Assembly: GCF_003314975.1 (NCBI RefSeq)
Contig: NZ_QNRF01000010.1
Coordinates: 26,187 to 90,186, forward strand
Reading direction: 5' to 3'
Length of the DNA: 64,000 nt
Source: Marinomonas aquiplantarum
Lineage (GTDB): Bacteria > Pseudomonadota > Gammaproteobacteria > Pseudomonadales > Marinomonadaceae
Under the pieces are notes generated by a model, which did no database searches, had not been told where the DNA came from, and saw only the letters and a list, made by a program, of their open reading frames with translations. Both the position numbers and the translations under genes were made by a program. Shown here piece after piece: positions 57,255 through 64,000 of the stretch (position 1 is its first letter; every line of letters begins with the position of its first letter).

Positions 57255-57911
57255 ATGGATATTTCAGACCGCATTAGACAAAAAATGACAGAGCACCACC
57301 TTAGAGCTGTCGACCTAACAAAGATGACAGGCGCGACCAAAGGATCGGTCAGCCAATGGCTTAACGGCATTTCATCGCCAGGTGGTAAATACATCATCCC
57401 GCTCACGAAAGCATTACAATGTGATGCTAATTGGTTATTTGGTGGCGTGTCAGCCAACCCACAAACCACATCAAACCCACAGCAGGATACTTCTTTCAAC
57501 CCTTGCTTTATCAGCAAGCAAGTTCCTATTATCAGTCACGAGCAAGCCGAGACTTGGCGAGACTTTACTGACAAAGCCAGCCTTAAAGAACAGTTAGAGT
57601 GGGAATATGCTCCTGCGGCGATAAGCCATCATGCTTTCTGGCTAAAAGTGATAGGTGATAGCATGGTCTCTCCTGTGGGGCACAGCATTAGCGAGTCACA
57701 CATCATCCTAGTGGACCCTTGCATGCAAGCTCAAAACGGTGATTTAGTGGTTGCAAAAGTGGACGCTACCAAAGAAGTCACCTTCAAAAAGCTAATCATT
57801 GACGCTGGCCAAACCTATCTTAAGCCCCTCAACCCAAACTACCGCCCTATTGAAGTCACCGATAAATGTCGAGTGATCGGCGTTGTCAGAGAAGCAAGAT
57901 TAAAACTGTAA
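57255..57911 (+). CDS. CI-like S24-family repressor
   Basis: A 218-residue repressor. The N-terminal HTH is around 7-40 (LRAVDLTKMTGATKGSVSQW). A linker runs to about residue 86 and the C-terminal S24 peptidase domain has Ser136 in GDSM and Lys178 or 179 in EVTFKKL, spaced like lambda CI. I find no Ala-Gly or Cys-Gly in the linker, so ordinary RecA-stimulated self-cleavage is in doubt. No Shine-Dalgarno sequence precedes the ATG, which fits a leaderless repressor mRNA as in lambda. Confidence 0.88.
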   Translation: MDISDRIRQKMTEHHLRAVDLTKMTGATKGSVSQWLNGISSPGGKYIIPLTKALQCDANWLFGGVSANPQTTSNPQQDTSFNPCFISKQVPIISHEQAETWRDFTDKASLKEQLEWEYAPAAISHHAFWLKVIGDSMVSPVGHSISESHIILVDPCMQAQNGDLVVAKVDATKEVTFKKLIIDAGQTYLKPLNPNYRPIEVTDKCRVIGVVREARLKL

Positions 57912-57928
57912 ACCACCAGCACGACCAA

Positions 57929-57960
57929 TAAAAAAAGCGAGCTTGTCTCGCTTTTTTTAG
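57929..57960 (+). terminator. Terminator of the CI-like gene
   Basis: AAAAAAGCGAG-CTTGT-CTCGCTTTTTT (57931-57957), 18 nt after the repressor stop. Confidence 0.92.
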
Positions 57961-57980
57961 TTTCAGCTTTCCAATAAATT

Positions 57981-58028
57981 TGAAGTTTATTTTTATTGAC
58001 TTTTTGCCGGTCATTTTTATAAACTTCA
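57981..58028 (+). promoter_or_regulatory. csrA promoter inside an inverted repeat, related to the cro promoter
   Basis: TTGACT (57996-58001), 16 nt, TATAAA (58018-58023) form a good promoter. It is bracketed by TGAAGTTTA (57981-57989) and its exact complement TAAACTTCA (58020-58028). The core AGTTTATTTTTATT plus ACTT recurs on the minus strand at the cro promoter (57211-57231). Confidence 0.6.
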
Positions 58029-58060
58029 TTTCATTCACTGTTATCCATACTGAGGACCTC

Positions 58061-58258
58061 ATGCTGATTTTAACCCGACGTATCAATCAAACCATCAATA
58101 TTGACTCGAATATTCAAGTCACCATATTAGGCATTAAGGGTAAACATGTTCGTGTTGGCGTCAGCGCTCCAAAAGACATCACAGTACACAGAGAAGAAAT
58201 TTTTAAACGTATTGAGGCAGAAAAGATAAAAGATGACAGCCAATCCTATTGGCCTTAA
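58061..58258 (+). CDS. csrA: Carbon storage regulator CsrA/RsmA
   Basis: A 65-residue RNA-binding translational regulator that binds GGA motifs in mRNA leaders. [14 protein letters not shown], the central [18 protein letters not shown] and [14 protein letters not shown] are canonical, including the Arg44-region R in VHREEI. The N-terminal part ([12 protein letters not shown]) is less like E. coli CsrA, so this may be a second copy. TGAGGACCTC precedes the ATG. It ends one base before the convergent umuC stop. Its promoter carries operator-like repeats shared with the CI/Cro switch. Confidence 0.92.
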   Translation: MLILTRRINQTINIDSNIQVTILGIKGKHVRVGVSAPKDITVHREEIFKRIEAEKIKDDSQSYWP

Positions 58259-59530
58259 TTATCGTACTAAAGGCAAATCCTTCCACCGAGTAGTATAGCA
58301 AGGGGACAAGTGCTCGCGCTTCATGGACCATTGCGGAGTCACCCCCTGAGCAGCAAAAAACAGATTTCCAACACCACTGTGGTTAATGTGATCAAGCACT
58401 GTCATCAATTGTTTTGATTTAGCTTTATGACTGGCAGAACAGAAAAAGTCAGTTTGAAAGACACCCTGCTCATAGAAATCAGACAATATCACACCAGCCT
58501 TCATATAGCGGACTCCAGGCCGCCAAATACGATCAAAAATGACCTTGGTAACGTCTAATAAATCCCGCGTATCGTCAGTAGGATTCGGCAACTCGACGGA
58601 TAAGGTTTTGGCATAAAAAGGCTCATGCGGAATGTGTGGACTGCTGCGAATAAACACGCTCACTGCCCGACACAAGCGCCTCTCAGCACGTAATTTTTCG
58701 GCCGCACGGCACGTGTATTTAGACACGGCTTCTCGTAATTCTCGTTGCTCGGTGATTTTGTAACCAAAAGAACGACTGCAAATGATTTGCTGTTTGACGG
58801 GCCGAACAGATTCCAAGGCCAGACAAGATACGCCATTAAGTTCTCGCACCGTACGCTCCAACACAACCGAAAACTCTCGGCGAGCCACCTTGGGATCGAC
58901 TTGCGATAGATCTAAGGCCGTCTGTATCCCCTGCGCTCGCAAACGCTCACTCAAACGCCGACCAACTCCCCAGACCTCACCAACATCTACTAAAGCAAGT
59001 AAACGCTGCTGCCTATCGGGCGCCATCAAATCCACGACGGCCCCTGTCGCTGGGTATTTTTTGGCAGCATAATTCGCCAACTTAGCCAGTGTTTTACTGG
59101 GAGCAATACCAATGCCAACGCTGATTCCTGTCCACTTGTCTACTTTCGCCTTTACTCGCCGACCAAACGACAACAAATCTTCTGCCGTCGCAACACCACT
59201 CAAATCCAGAAAAGCTTCATCGATGGAATACTCTTCAACTTGTGGCGCTTCTTGCTCCAATAACGTCATCACCCGACTCGACATATCCGCATACAAAGCA
59301 TAATTAGATGAAAAACATACCACCCCATGCTGCTCAATATCCGCTTGCACCTGAAACATGGGCACGCCCATCTTTATCCCTAATGCCTTAGCTTCTTTTG
59401 AGCGAGCAACAATGCAGCCATCATTATTCGATAAAACCACCACCGGCTTGTTTTTCAAGTCTGGCCGAAATAACGTCTCACAACTGGCGTAAAAATTATT
59501 GCAGTCCACTAAAGCAAACGCGCGTTTCAT
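58259..59530 (-). CDS. umuC: DNA polymerase V catalytic subunit UmuC
   Basis: Y-family translesion polymerase active with cut UmuD. ALVDCNNFYASCE gives the first metal Asp, SNNDGCIVARS the finger, EEYSIDEAFLDLSG the catalytic Asp-Glu, and GIAPSKTLAKLANY and GVGRRLSERL the thumb. The length of 423 matches UmuC. ATGA overlap with umuD couples them. The operon is preceded by an SOS box. Confidence 0.95.
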   Translation of the reverse strand: MKRAFALVDCNNFYASCETLFRPDLKNKPVVVLSNNDGCIVARSKEAKALGIKMGVPMFQVQADIEQHGVVCFSSNYALYADMSSRVMTLLEQEAPQVEEYSIDEAFLDLSGVATAEDLLSFGRRVKAKVDKWTGISVGIGIAPSKTLAKLANYAAKKYPATGAVVDLMAPDRQQRLLALVDVGEVWGVGRRLSERLRAQGIQTALDLSQVDPKVARREFSVVLERTVRELNGVSCLALESVRPVKQQIICSRSFGYKITEQRELREAVSKYTCRAAEKLRAERRLCRAVSVFIRSSPHIPHEPFYAKTLSVELPNPTDDTRDLLDVTKVIFDRIWRPGVRYMKAGVILSDFYEQGVFQTDFFCSASHKAKSKQLMTVLDHINHSGVGNLFFAAQGVTPQWSMKREHLSPCYTTRWKDLPLVR

Positions 59531-59976
59531 GCACCACGCTCTAGCTTACGAATCACACTGGTGACAACACCAAACACTTCAAATTCGGACTCTTCGGTGA
59601 TCGGGATCGCTTTATAGGCTTTATTTTTCGGTCTTAACAATACATCCGGCTTTAACTCCAATACCTTAACCGTCATTTCTCCGTGTAAACAAGCAATAAT
59701 GGTATCGCGATGGCTCGCTGTTAATGAGCGATCTACCACCAACACATCACCATTATGAATACCAGCTTCGATCATAGAGTCCCCCTGAGCACGAACAAAA
59801 AATGTCGCTGCCGGATGGGGAATACACAACTCATTTAGATCCAATGTTTTCTCAACAAAGTCCTGAGCAGGAGAGGGAAAACCGGCTGATACAGCCTCCC
59901 CATAGAACGGAATCAAAATGCTGTTTTCAGCGATATAAGAAGCGGAGCCAGACACTCCAAGGTAAGTCAAACGCAT
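59527..59976 (-). CDS. umuD: DNA polymerase V accessory subunit UmuD
   Basis: S24-family protein that cuts itself under RecA to become UmuD', the cofactor of UmuC. The cut site is A31-G32 in SAGFPSPAQD, the nucleophile S67 in GDSM and the lysine K104 in MTVKVLEL, 37 residues apart as in LexA/UmuD. The length is 149, about ten more than E. coli, the extra lying at the N-terminus. The ATG at 59976 is preferred over a GTG three codons earlier; neither has a good Shine-Dalgarno sequence. Confidence 0.93.
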   Translation of the reverse strand: MRLTYLGVSGSASYIAENSILIPFYGEAVSAGFPSPAQDFVEKTLDLNELCIPHPAATFFVRAQGDSMIEAGIHNGDVLVVDRSLTASHRDTIIACLHGEMTVKVLELKPDVLLRPKNKAYKAIPITEESEFEVFGVVTSVIRKLERGA

Positions 59977-59993
59977 ACACGACACTCAAACTA

Positions 59994-60013
59994 CACTGTA
60001 TAAACATACAGTA
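59994..60013. promoter_or_regulatory. LexA (SOS) box of umuDC
   Basis: CTGT-N8-ACAG with an AT-rich spacer (core 59996-60011) is a perfect gammaproteobacterial SOS box. It overlaps the -10 region of the umuD promoter. Confidence 0.93.
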
Positions 60014-60038
60014 TAATTGCCAGACTCAAACTGACCAA
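60010..60038 (-). promoter_or_regulatory. umuDC promoter
   Basis: On the minus strand TTGGTC (60038-60033), 17 nt, TATACT (60015-60010). The -10 shares bases with the LexA box, so repressor binding would block it. Confidence 0.7.
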
Positions 60039-60401
60039 GTGTATTTTTGTGAAAAGTGCAGATTTCAGCCCAAAATTAAGAAAAATACCGAAAAGCAACT
60101 ATCAAAAATCACCTATTCGATGACCTTTCTACCACTCACCAATTAGAGTCAATAACAAGAAGCCAAAAACCGAACACCAAAACTTACAAAACGAAAACAA
60201 ATACCAATAGAATAAAACTAACGCCAGCGCATACTAAAAGACAGGATTCGTGCGCAAAAGGTTTGATCGCTATTTCAACGCACACACCATTGTCGTTTCT
60301 GACCTTCATAACATTATGATGAACGCTTACATAAAGCATGACCTCGACAATATAACTATGACACTCATGATCAAGTAGTTCTAAATTAAGAGGAAGATTG
60401 C
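60039..60401. other. Non-coding stretch between umuD and the chemoreceptor gene
   Basis: About 360 AT-rich bases without a convincing gene on either strand. The only signal I see is a weak promoter-like TTACAT (60327-60332), 18 nt, TATAAC (60351-60356) for the chemoreceptor gene, and AGAGGAAGATTGC just before its ATG. No tandem repeat or strong hairpin was found. Confidence 0.5.
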
Positions 60402-62096
60402 ATGATATCCAAGCTAAAAATCTCTCATAAGTTCTTCATAATGAGCACCATTCAATTGCTGTTAATTATGCTTGTTGGTGGCTTTTCGATTAATCAATTC
60501 ACAAAAATCGGTCACGAGATTGAAGAAATAGCACACGACCATCTCCCCCTAACACAAGCACTCACCCTCATTACAGAACATCAACTACAACAGGCCATTG
60601 CAGTCGAAAAAGTCATCTCTCACGCACTGTTAGATGAAATCAAAGGCAAAGGCATATCACCAGAATCAACGACATTAATAACCGACTTAGAGGTCAATCT
60701 TAAAAAATTGCATGATGAAATCGTAACCGTTGAAGAAACCATAAAAACGTTACAGGCAAATCTTGAAAATGCGGCAGCAAAGCAAAAATATGACCTCATT
60801 CTAAACGAGTTTATTAATGTTGAAGCTGAATTCTTTGAACTGGAAAATATTATTCTGAACTTTCTAAACATAATTCAGAACAATGGTATCAGAAGCGCCC
60901 TAAATTCTATTGCAGAGATCGAGCATGCAAATGAGCTGCTGGACAAACACATTATTTCCATTTTGAATGAGTCTCAGAAATTTGCATTAGACTCAGCCAA
61001 TATTGCTTTTGAAGACGAGCAACAGGCCGTCAATATTATTATGACTGTCCTCGCGATTGCCATACTAGTAGGGATCATCATTCCGATCCTAATCGGTCGA
61101 TCTATCATTAGACCATTAGAAAACCTTTTAATACGCTTAGAAGATTTGGTTAACGGGGATGGGGATTTAACCCTTAGAATGAACTTCAAGCGCAATGATG
61201 AAGTCGGCGAAGTGGCCAATAAACTGGATCGCTTCATTAGCAAACTCCAAACCATCATCACGAGTATTTCAGAGTCTTCAACACGCTTAGATAACAATTC
61301 AGCGAAAGCATCAATCATAGTGCAAAACACCCTCACCTCAGTCGACAAACAAGAAACGGAAACCAGCCTTGTTGCCGAAGCGGTAAGCGAAATGAGTGAT
61401 GCAACCGAAGAAGTCGCTAGAAATACTATTTCTGCATCAGACGTTGCCACTCAAATGCTAGAACTCGTTGAAAAAGGTAAATCTACCGCAGAAGAAAACC
61501 AACGAATTACTTCTCAACTATCACGAGACGTGCAGGCTACATCCCACAGTATTGATAACTTAGCCAAAGAAACAGACAACATCGGCGTCGTGCTAGACAC
61601 AATCCAAGGTATTGCAGAACAGACTAACTTACTGGCACTAAATGCCGCCATAGAAGCAGCACGCGCAGGGGAATCCGGTCGAGGATTTGCAGTTGTTGCC
61701 GATGAGGTACGTTCATTAGCACAAAAAACCCAAACCTCAACAATCGACATTCAGAAACTGGTAGAAAACCTTCAGGCAGGCGCGAAAGAAGCAATGGACA
61801 GTATGAATAAAGGCATCGAAGTCACGGAGCACTGCACCATTATCGGCAAAAAAACAGCGGAACATTTTGAAGAAGTGGTCAGTGCCGTCAATAACATCGC
61901 CGATTTAAACCAACAAATTGCTGCCGCAACCGAGGAACAATCAACTGTCGCAACACAAATTCTCGACAGCATTAAAAGCATTAGTGAAATATCTCAAACC
62001 ACCAGCCAAGACACAAATAAGGTCGCAACCGCAAATTACAGCATGGCAGAAGATGTCGATAGTCTTAAAAATCGATTAGCTCAATTTAAAATATAA
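60402..62096 (+). CDS. Methyl-accepting chemotaxis protein
   Basis: A 564-residue transmembrane chemoreceptor. TM1 spans about residues 11-31 and TM2 about 209-232; between them is a helical periplasmic sensor of about 175 residues, probably a four-helix bundle, with no PAS or Cache motif that I can see. HAMP follows (RPLENLLIRLEDLVNGDGDL), then the signalling hairpin with tip EQTNLLALNAAIEAARAGE and GRGFAVVADEVRSLAQKT. It has no C-terminal NWETF pentapeptide. Ligand unknown. Monocistronic. Confidence 0.93.
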   Translation: MISKLKISHKFFIMSTIQLLLIMLVGGFSINQFTKIGHEIEEIAHDHLPLTQALTLITEHQLQQAIAVEKVISHALLDEIKGKGISPESTTLITDLEVNLKKLHDEIVTVEETIKTLQANLENAAAKQKYDLILNEFINVEAEFFELENIILNFLNIIQNNGIRSALNSIAEIEHANELLDKHIISILNESQKFALDSANIAFEDEQQAVNIIMTVLAIAILVGIIIPILIGRSIIRPLENLLIRLEDLVNGDGDLTLRMNFKRNDEVGEVANKLDRFISKLQTIITSISESSTRLDNNSAKASIIVQNTLTSVDKQETETSLVAEAVSEMSDATEEVARNTISASDVATQMLELVEKGKSTAEENQRITSQLSRDVQATSHSIDNLAKETDNIGVVLDTIQGIAEQTNLLALNAAIEAARAGESGRGFAVVADEVRSLAQKTQTSTIDIQKLVENLQAGAKEAMDSMNKGIEVTEHCTIIGKKTAEHFEEVVSAVNNIADLNQQIAAATEEQSTVATQILDSIKSISEISQTTSQDTNKVATANYSMAEDVDSLKNRLAQFKI

Positions 62097-62167
62097 GCAC
62101 AACATTATTTCCCATGAGCCTCCTACTACAGACTCATGGGAATTAATCTTTCAGATAATCTAAAAGG

Positions 62168-63262
62168 TTAATCCGCTGGCTTCCACCAGCTGGATAATGC
62201 TGGCAAATTATTAATCGAAAAAATACGACCAAATTCCGGGGTACTTAACGTCACATCTCGTCGCATTGACTCAGTGACAACTCGATCAAATGGGTCATGC
62301 CACGAGTGAAAGGCAAGATCAAAGGTGCCATTATGAATTGGCATCATCACCTTTCCCTGTAAATCAATATGAGCCTGAACACTTTCCTCTGGCAACATAT
62401 GAATATCAGACCAATCTTGATCATAGGCACCCGTTTCAACCATCGTTAAATCAAATGGGCCATACTTTTCACCCGTTTCTTTAAAGCCGGAAAAATACCC
62501 AGAATCCCCACTAAAGAAGAGGCTGTCCTGTGGCGTTTTGATTACCCAAGCGCCCCACAAGGTTCTATTTCCATCACCTATACCACGGCCCGAAAAATGT
62601 TGCGTCGGTGTAAAAGCAACCAAACCTTGTTTGGTGCGTAACTCTTGCCACCAATCAAATGTGACGATGTTGTTTGCTTTAACGCCCCAATTAATCAAAT
62701 CGCCATCAACCCCTTTAGGCACTAAAAACTGTTTGGTTTTATCTAATAAAACTTTAACGCTGGCCTTGTCCAAATGGTCGTAATGATTGTGAGAAATCAA
62801 CACTTTATCAATGGTAGGTAAATCTTCTAGGCGAATCGGTGGCTGATGAAACCGTTTTGGTCCAACAAATTGAAACGGCGATGCACGATCTGAAAACACA
62901 GGGTCAATCAACCAATATTCACCGTAATTTTTTAGCAAGATAGAAGAGTGCCCAAGCTTAACAATATGCAAGGTATCATCGCTCAGGGCCTCTAAATCGG
63001 TGCGACTAAGCGCATGAACTGGAATCTGAATGTCTGGCGTAGTATCAACTTTTTTCTCGGTAAAAAAGCGAATCCACAAGGCCGCCATATCGGTAAAAGA
63101 CACTGGATGACGTGGCTCGGTATTATGAAACTTAGCGTCTTTATAGGGTGCTGACGCAACCTCTTTAATAGGAGGGACCTTAGCCTTAATATTTAGATTA
63201 ACAAGATAAACGGTTAGCACGAGCGCAGAAATTAAAGCCACAAAGAGTTTTATCACAAGCAT
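62168..63262 (-). CDS. Membrane-anchored metallo-beta-lactamase-fold hydrolase (NAPE-PLD/UlaG-like)
   Basis: A 364-residue protein with one N-terminal TM helix (residues 3-23) and a long linker. The MBL zinc motifs are SHNHYDHLD, the His of TPTQHFSGRG, the Asp of FSGDSGYFSGF and a final His in MPIHNGTFDLAFH. FxGPKRFHQPP and GAWVIKTPQDSLFFSGD are typical of the group that includes N-acyl-phosphatidylethanolamine phospholipase D. Substrate unknown; the location suggests a periplasmic or membrane-associated lipid or phosphodiester. Monocistronic. Confidence 0.85.
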   Translation of the reverse strand: MLVIKLFVALISALVLTVYLVNLNIKAKVPPIKEVASAPYKDAKFHNTEPRHPVSFTDMAALWIRFFTEKKVDTTPDIQIPVHALSRTDLEALSDDTLHIVKLGHSSILLKNYGEYWLIDPVFSDRASPFQFVGPKRFHQPPIRLEDLPTIDKVLISHNHYDHLDKASVKVLLDKTKQFLVPKGVDGDLINWGVKANNIVTFDWWQELRTKQGLVAFTPTQHFSGRGIGDGNRTLWGAWVIKTPQDSLFFSGDSGYFSGFKETGEKYGPFDLTMVETGAYDQDWSDIHMLPEESVQAHIDLQGKVMMPIHNGTFDLAFHSWHDPFDRVVTESMRRDVTLSTPEFGRIFSINNLPALSSWWKPAD

Positions 63263-63477
63263 GGGAGAGCCAATTTTAAGTTAAACAGCAGTTCATAATT
63301 TGGGCTTATAGAGGCATTTCAATCATAGGATTGTGTGAATAATATGCAAGCTGCCATAATCAATCAGAAAACACGGTAGAACCAAATACGGCTCCTGTCG
63401 ATAAAAAAGCTTAGGCATTCGCCTGATTAATTATTCGTTCTGCGTGTGGTCTAATGCCTCGAAATAACCTCACTTGT

Positions 63478-63905
63478 CTAGCAGGATGATAATGATATCA
63501 ATGCTTTATTATTGCTACCAAAGATTGCTTTGGCTGGCTGTTTGCCTTTACTGCTTATCTCAACCGAAGCATTACGCATTTCCGCACCTATGACACGAAT
63601 GTTGCCTAACTCACTTTGAGGCAATGTATCATCGACATCAATGGTAAAGCTCACAGAATCATGGGCATCGATGCGCTCAATGCTAACCGACAATACGGAA
63701 TCACCATCCTTTACCTTAGAGGAAGACAATAGCATCAGGTCCCCCTGACTCACCTCAAAAGGTTGGAAAACTTCCACTCCGGCACCCGCTTCGGTTGTGT
63801 CAAAAATAAGCCGTCCTGCACTGTTCGATAGGTCCAAGTTTAAGACCAAATGTTGTAACGTACATTGCCCCGTATTACTCAGAACAAACCTGTCTTTGGG
63901 AGCAC
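63478..63905 (-). pseudogene. 5'-truncated gene for a secreted protein, cut by an insertion element
   Basis: The minus-strand frame reads through the nominal TTG at 63849 back to about 63905 with coherent protein sequence (SAPKDRFVLSNTGQCTLQHL, then LNLDLSNSAGRLIFD and AGVEVFQPFE). It stops being recognisable where the insertion end begins. From memory it resembles proteins annotated as aggregation factor core in marine bacteria, beta-rich and exported. The signal peptide and start are missing, so the copy is probably dead. The C-terminus (ALISLSSC) is intact. Confidence 0.6.
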
Positions 63906-64000
63906 TGGACTTCCCAGACTTTACTAGACACCTATTAACGTTAAAATCTAGTTAAATAAGAGGTGTATTATGAAGTCCAAACGTTACCCTGAAGAATTTA
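63906..64000 (+). mobile_element. Left end of an IS3-family-like insertion sequence
   Basis: The left end probably starts near TGGACTTCCCAGAC at 63906, directly against the interrupted secreted-protein frame. A transposase ORF begins 64 nt later. The right end, the inverted repeat partner and the target duplication lie outside the window, so the family call rests on the ORF start only. Confidence 0.55.
63970..64000 (+). CDS. Transposase OrfA, first codons (runs off the right edge)
   Basis: ATG at 63970 with AGAGG 7 nt upstream starts MKSKRYPEEF, a beginning typical of IS3-family OrfA HTH proteins. Only ten codons are visible. Confidence 0.55.
   Translation, partial: MKSKRYPEEF

Noticed and set aside
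57930..57960. Phage attachment site
   Set aside because: A plain terminator hairpin; no integrase and no second copy in the window.
59802..60146. 114-codon plus-strand ORF over the umuD start
   Set aside because: Overlaps umuD and the SOS box; composition is not protein-like and the end is in AT-rich non-coding DNA.

Overview
This is a chromosomal window from a marine gammaproteobacterium of the Oceanospirillales type, most likely Marinomonas or a close relative. The evidence is a moderately low G+C content by eye, proteins that resemble E. coli and Pseudomonas homologues over their full length, the long form of 2-isopropylmalate synthase, a secreted ATP-dependent DNA ligase of the Lig E type, and the conserved order fimV-truA-trpF-accD-folC-SPOR-cvpA-purF-metZ. 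No tRNA or rRNA genes were seen. The genus is an inference; the broad group is fairly safe.

Layout. 1-5.4 kb: the sbcDC nuclease operon (sbcC runs off the left edge), an odd 2Fe-2S protein, two coupled exported proteins of unknown function, and pepD. 5.6-15.6 kb: a lone PL2-type pectate-lyase-like enzyme, a small outer-membrane barrel, gor, xthA, an ArsR repressor with BigR/YgaV-type cysteines, Lig E with an alpha/beta hydrolase, a DUF1127 protein, a divergent LysR/VOC pair and an exported lipase. 15.6-22.6 kb: a tight four-gene operon of the ABC-F ATPase Uup, a DUF2760 protein and two unusual Hsp70s. 22.8-27.1 kb: an RND efflux pair. 27.2-39.1 kb: a long minus-strand housekeeping run for pilus/polarity (FimV), tRNA modification, tryptophan, malonyl-CoA, folate, purine and methionine synthesis, with trpBA placed inside the usual trpF-accD junction. 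39.3-41.2 kb: an EAL protein and an exported esterase.

41.2-44.3 kb: groESL, followed by the remains of a group II intron. A 34-nt domain V, a domain VI hairpin and the tail of an HNH endonuclease domain can be recognised, with an unrelated 138-codon gene between them and two diverged copies of the groEL terminator flanking the whole. 44.3-49.6 kb: fxsA, an alkyltransferase-like gene, yajQ, a panE-like reductase, cvfB, a DUF1415 gene and an SrmB-like helicase. 49.6-53.2 kb: a three-gene operon of exported proteins (PEGA-like, DUF4105 lipoprotein, coiled coil). 53.4-56.6 kb: ribA, an Lrp-type regulator and leuA, the last preceded by a possible leader peptide.

56.6-60 kb: a phage-style CI/Cro switch standing alone, next to csrA and an SOS-controlled umuDC operon. 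The cro and csrA promoters share a nearly identical element of about 19 bp, which suggests that csrA belongs to the regulon of the switch. 60.4-64 kb: a chemoreceptor, a membrane-anchored metallo-beta-lactamase-fold hydrolase, and a secreted-protein gene cut at its 5' side by what looks like an IS3-family insertion whose first transposase codons end the window.

Most likely undescribed systems: the Uup/DUF2760/double-Hsp70 operon, the CI/Cro-csrA-umuDC island, and the gene carried inside the intron remnant.
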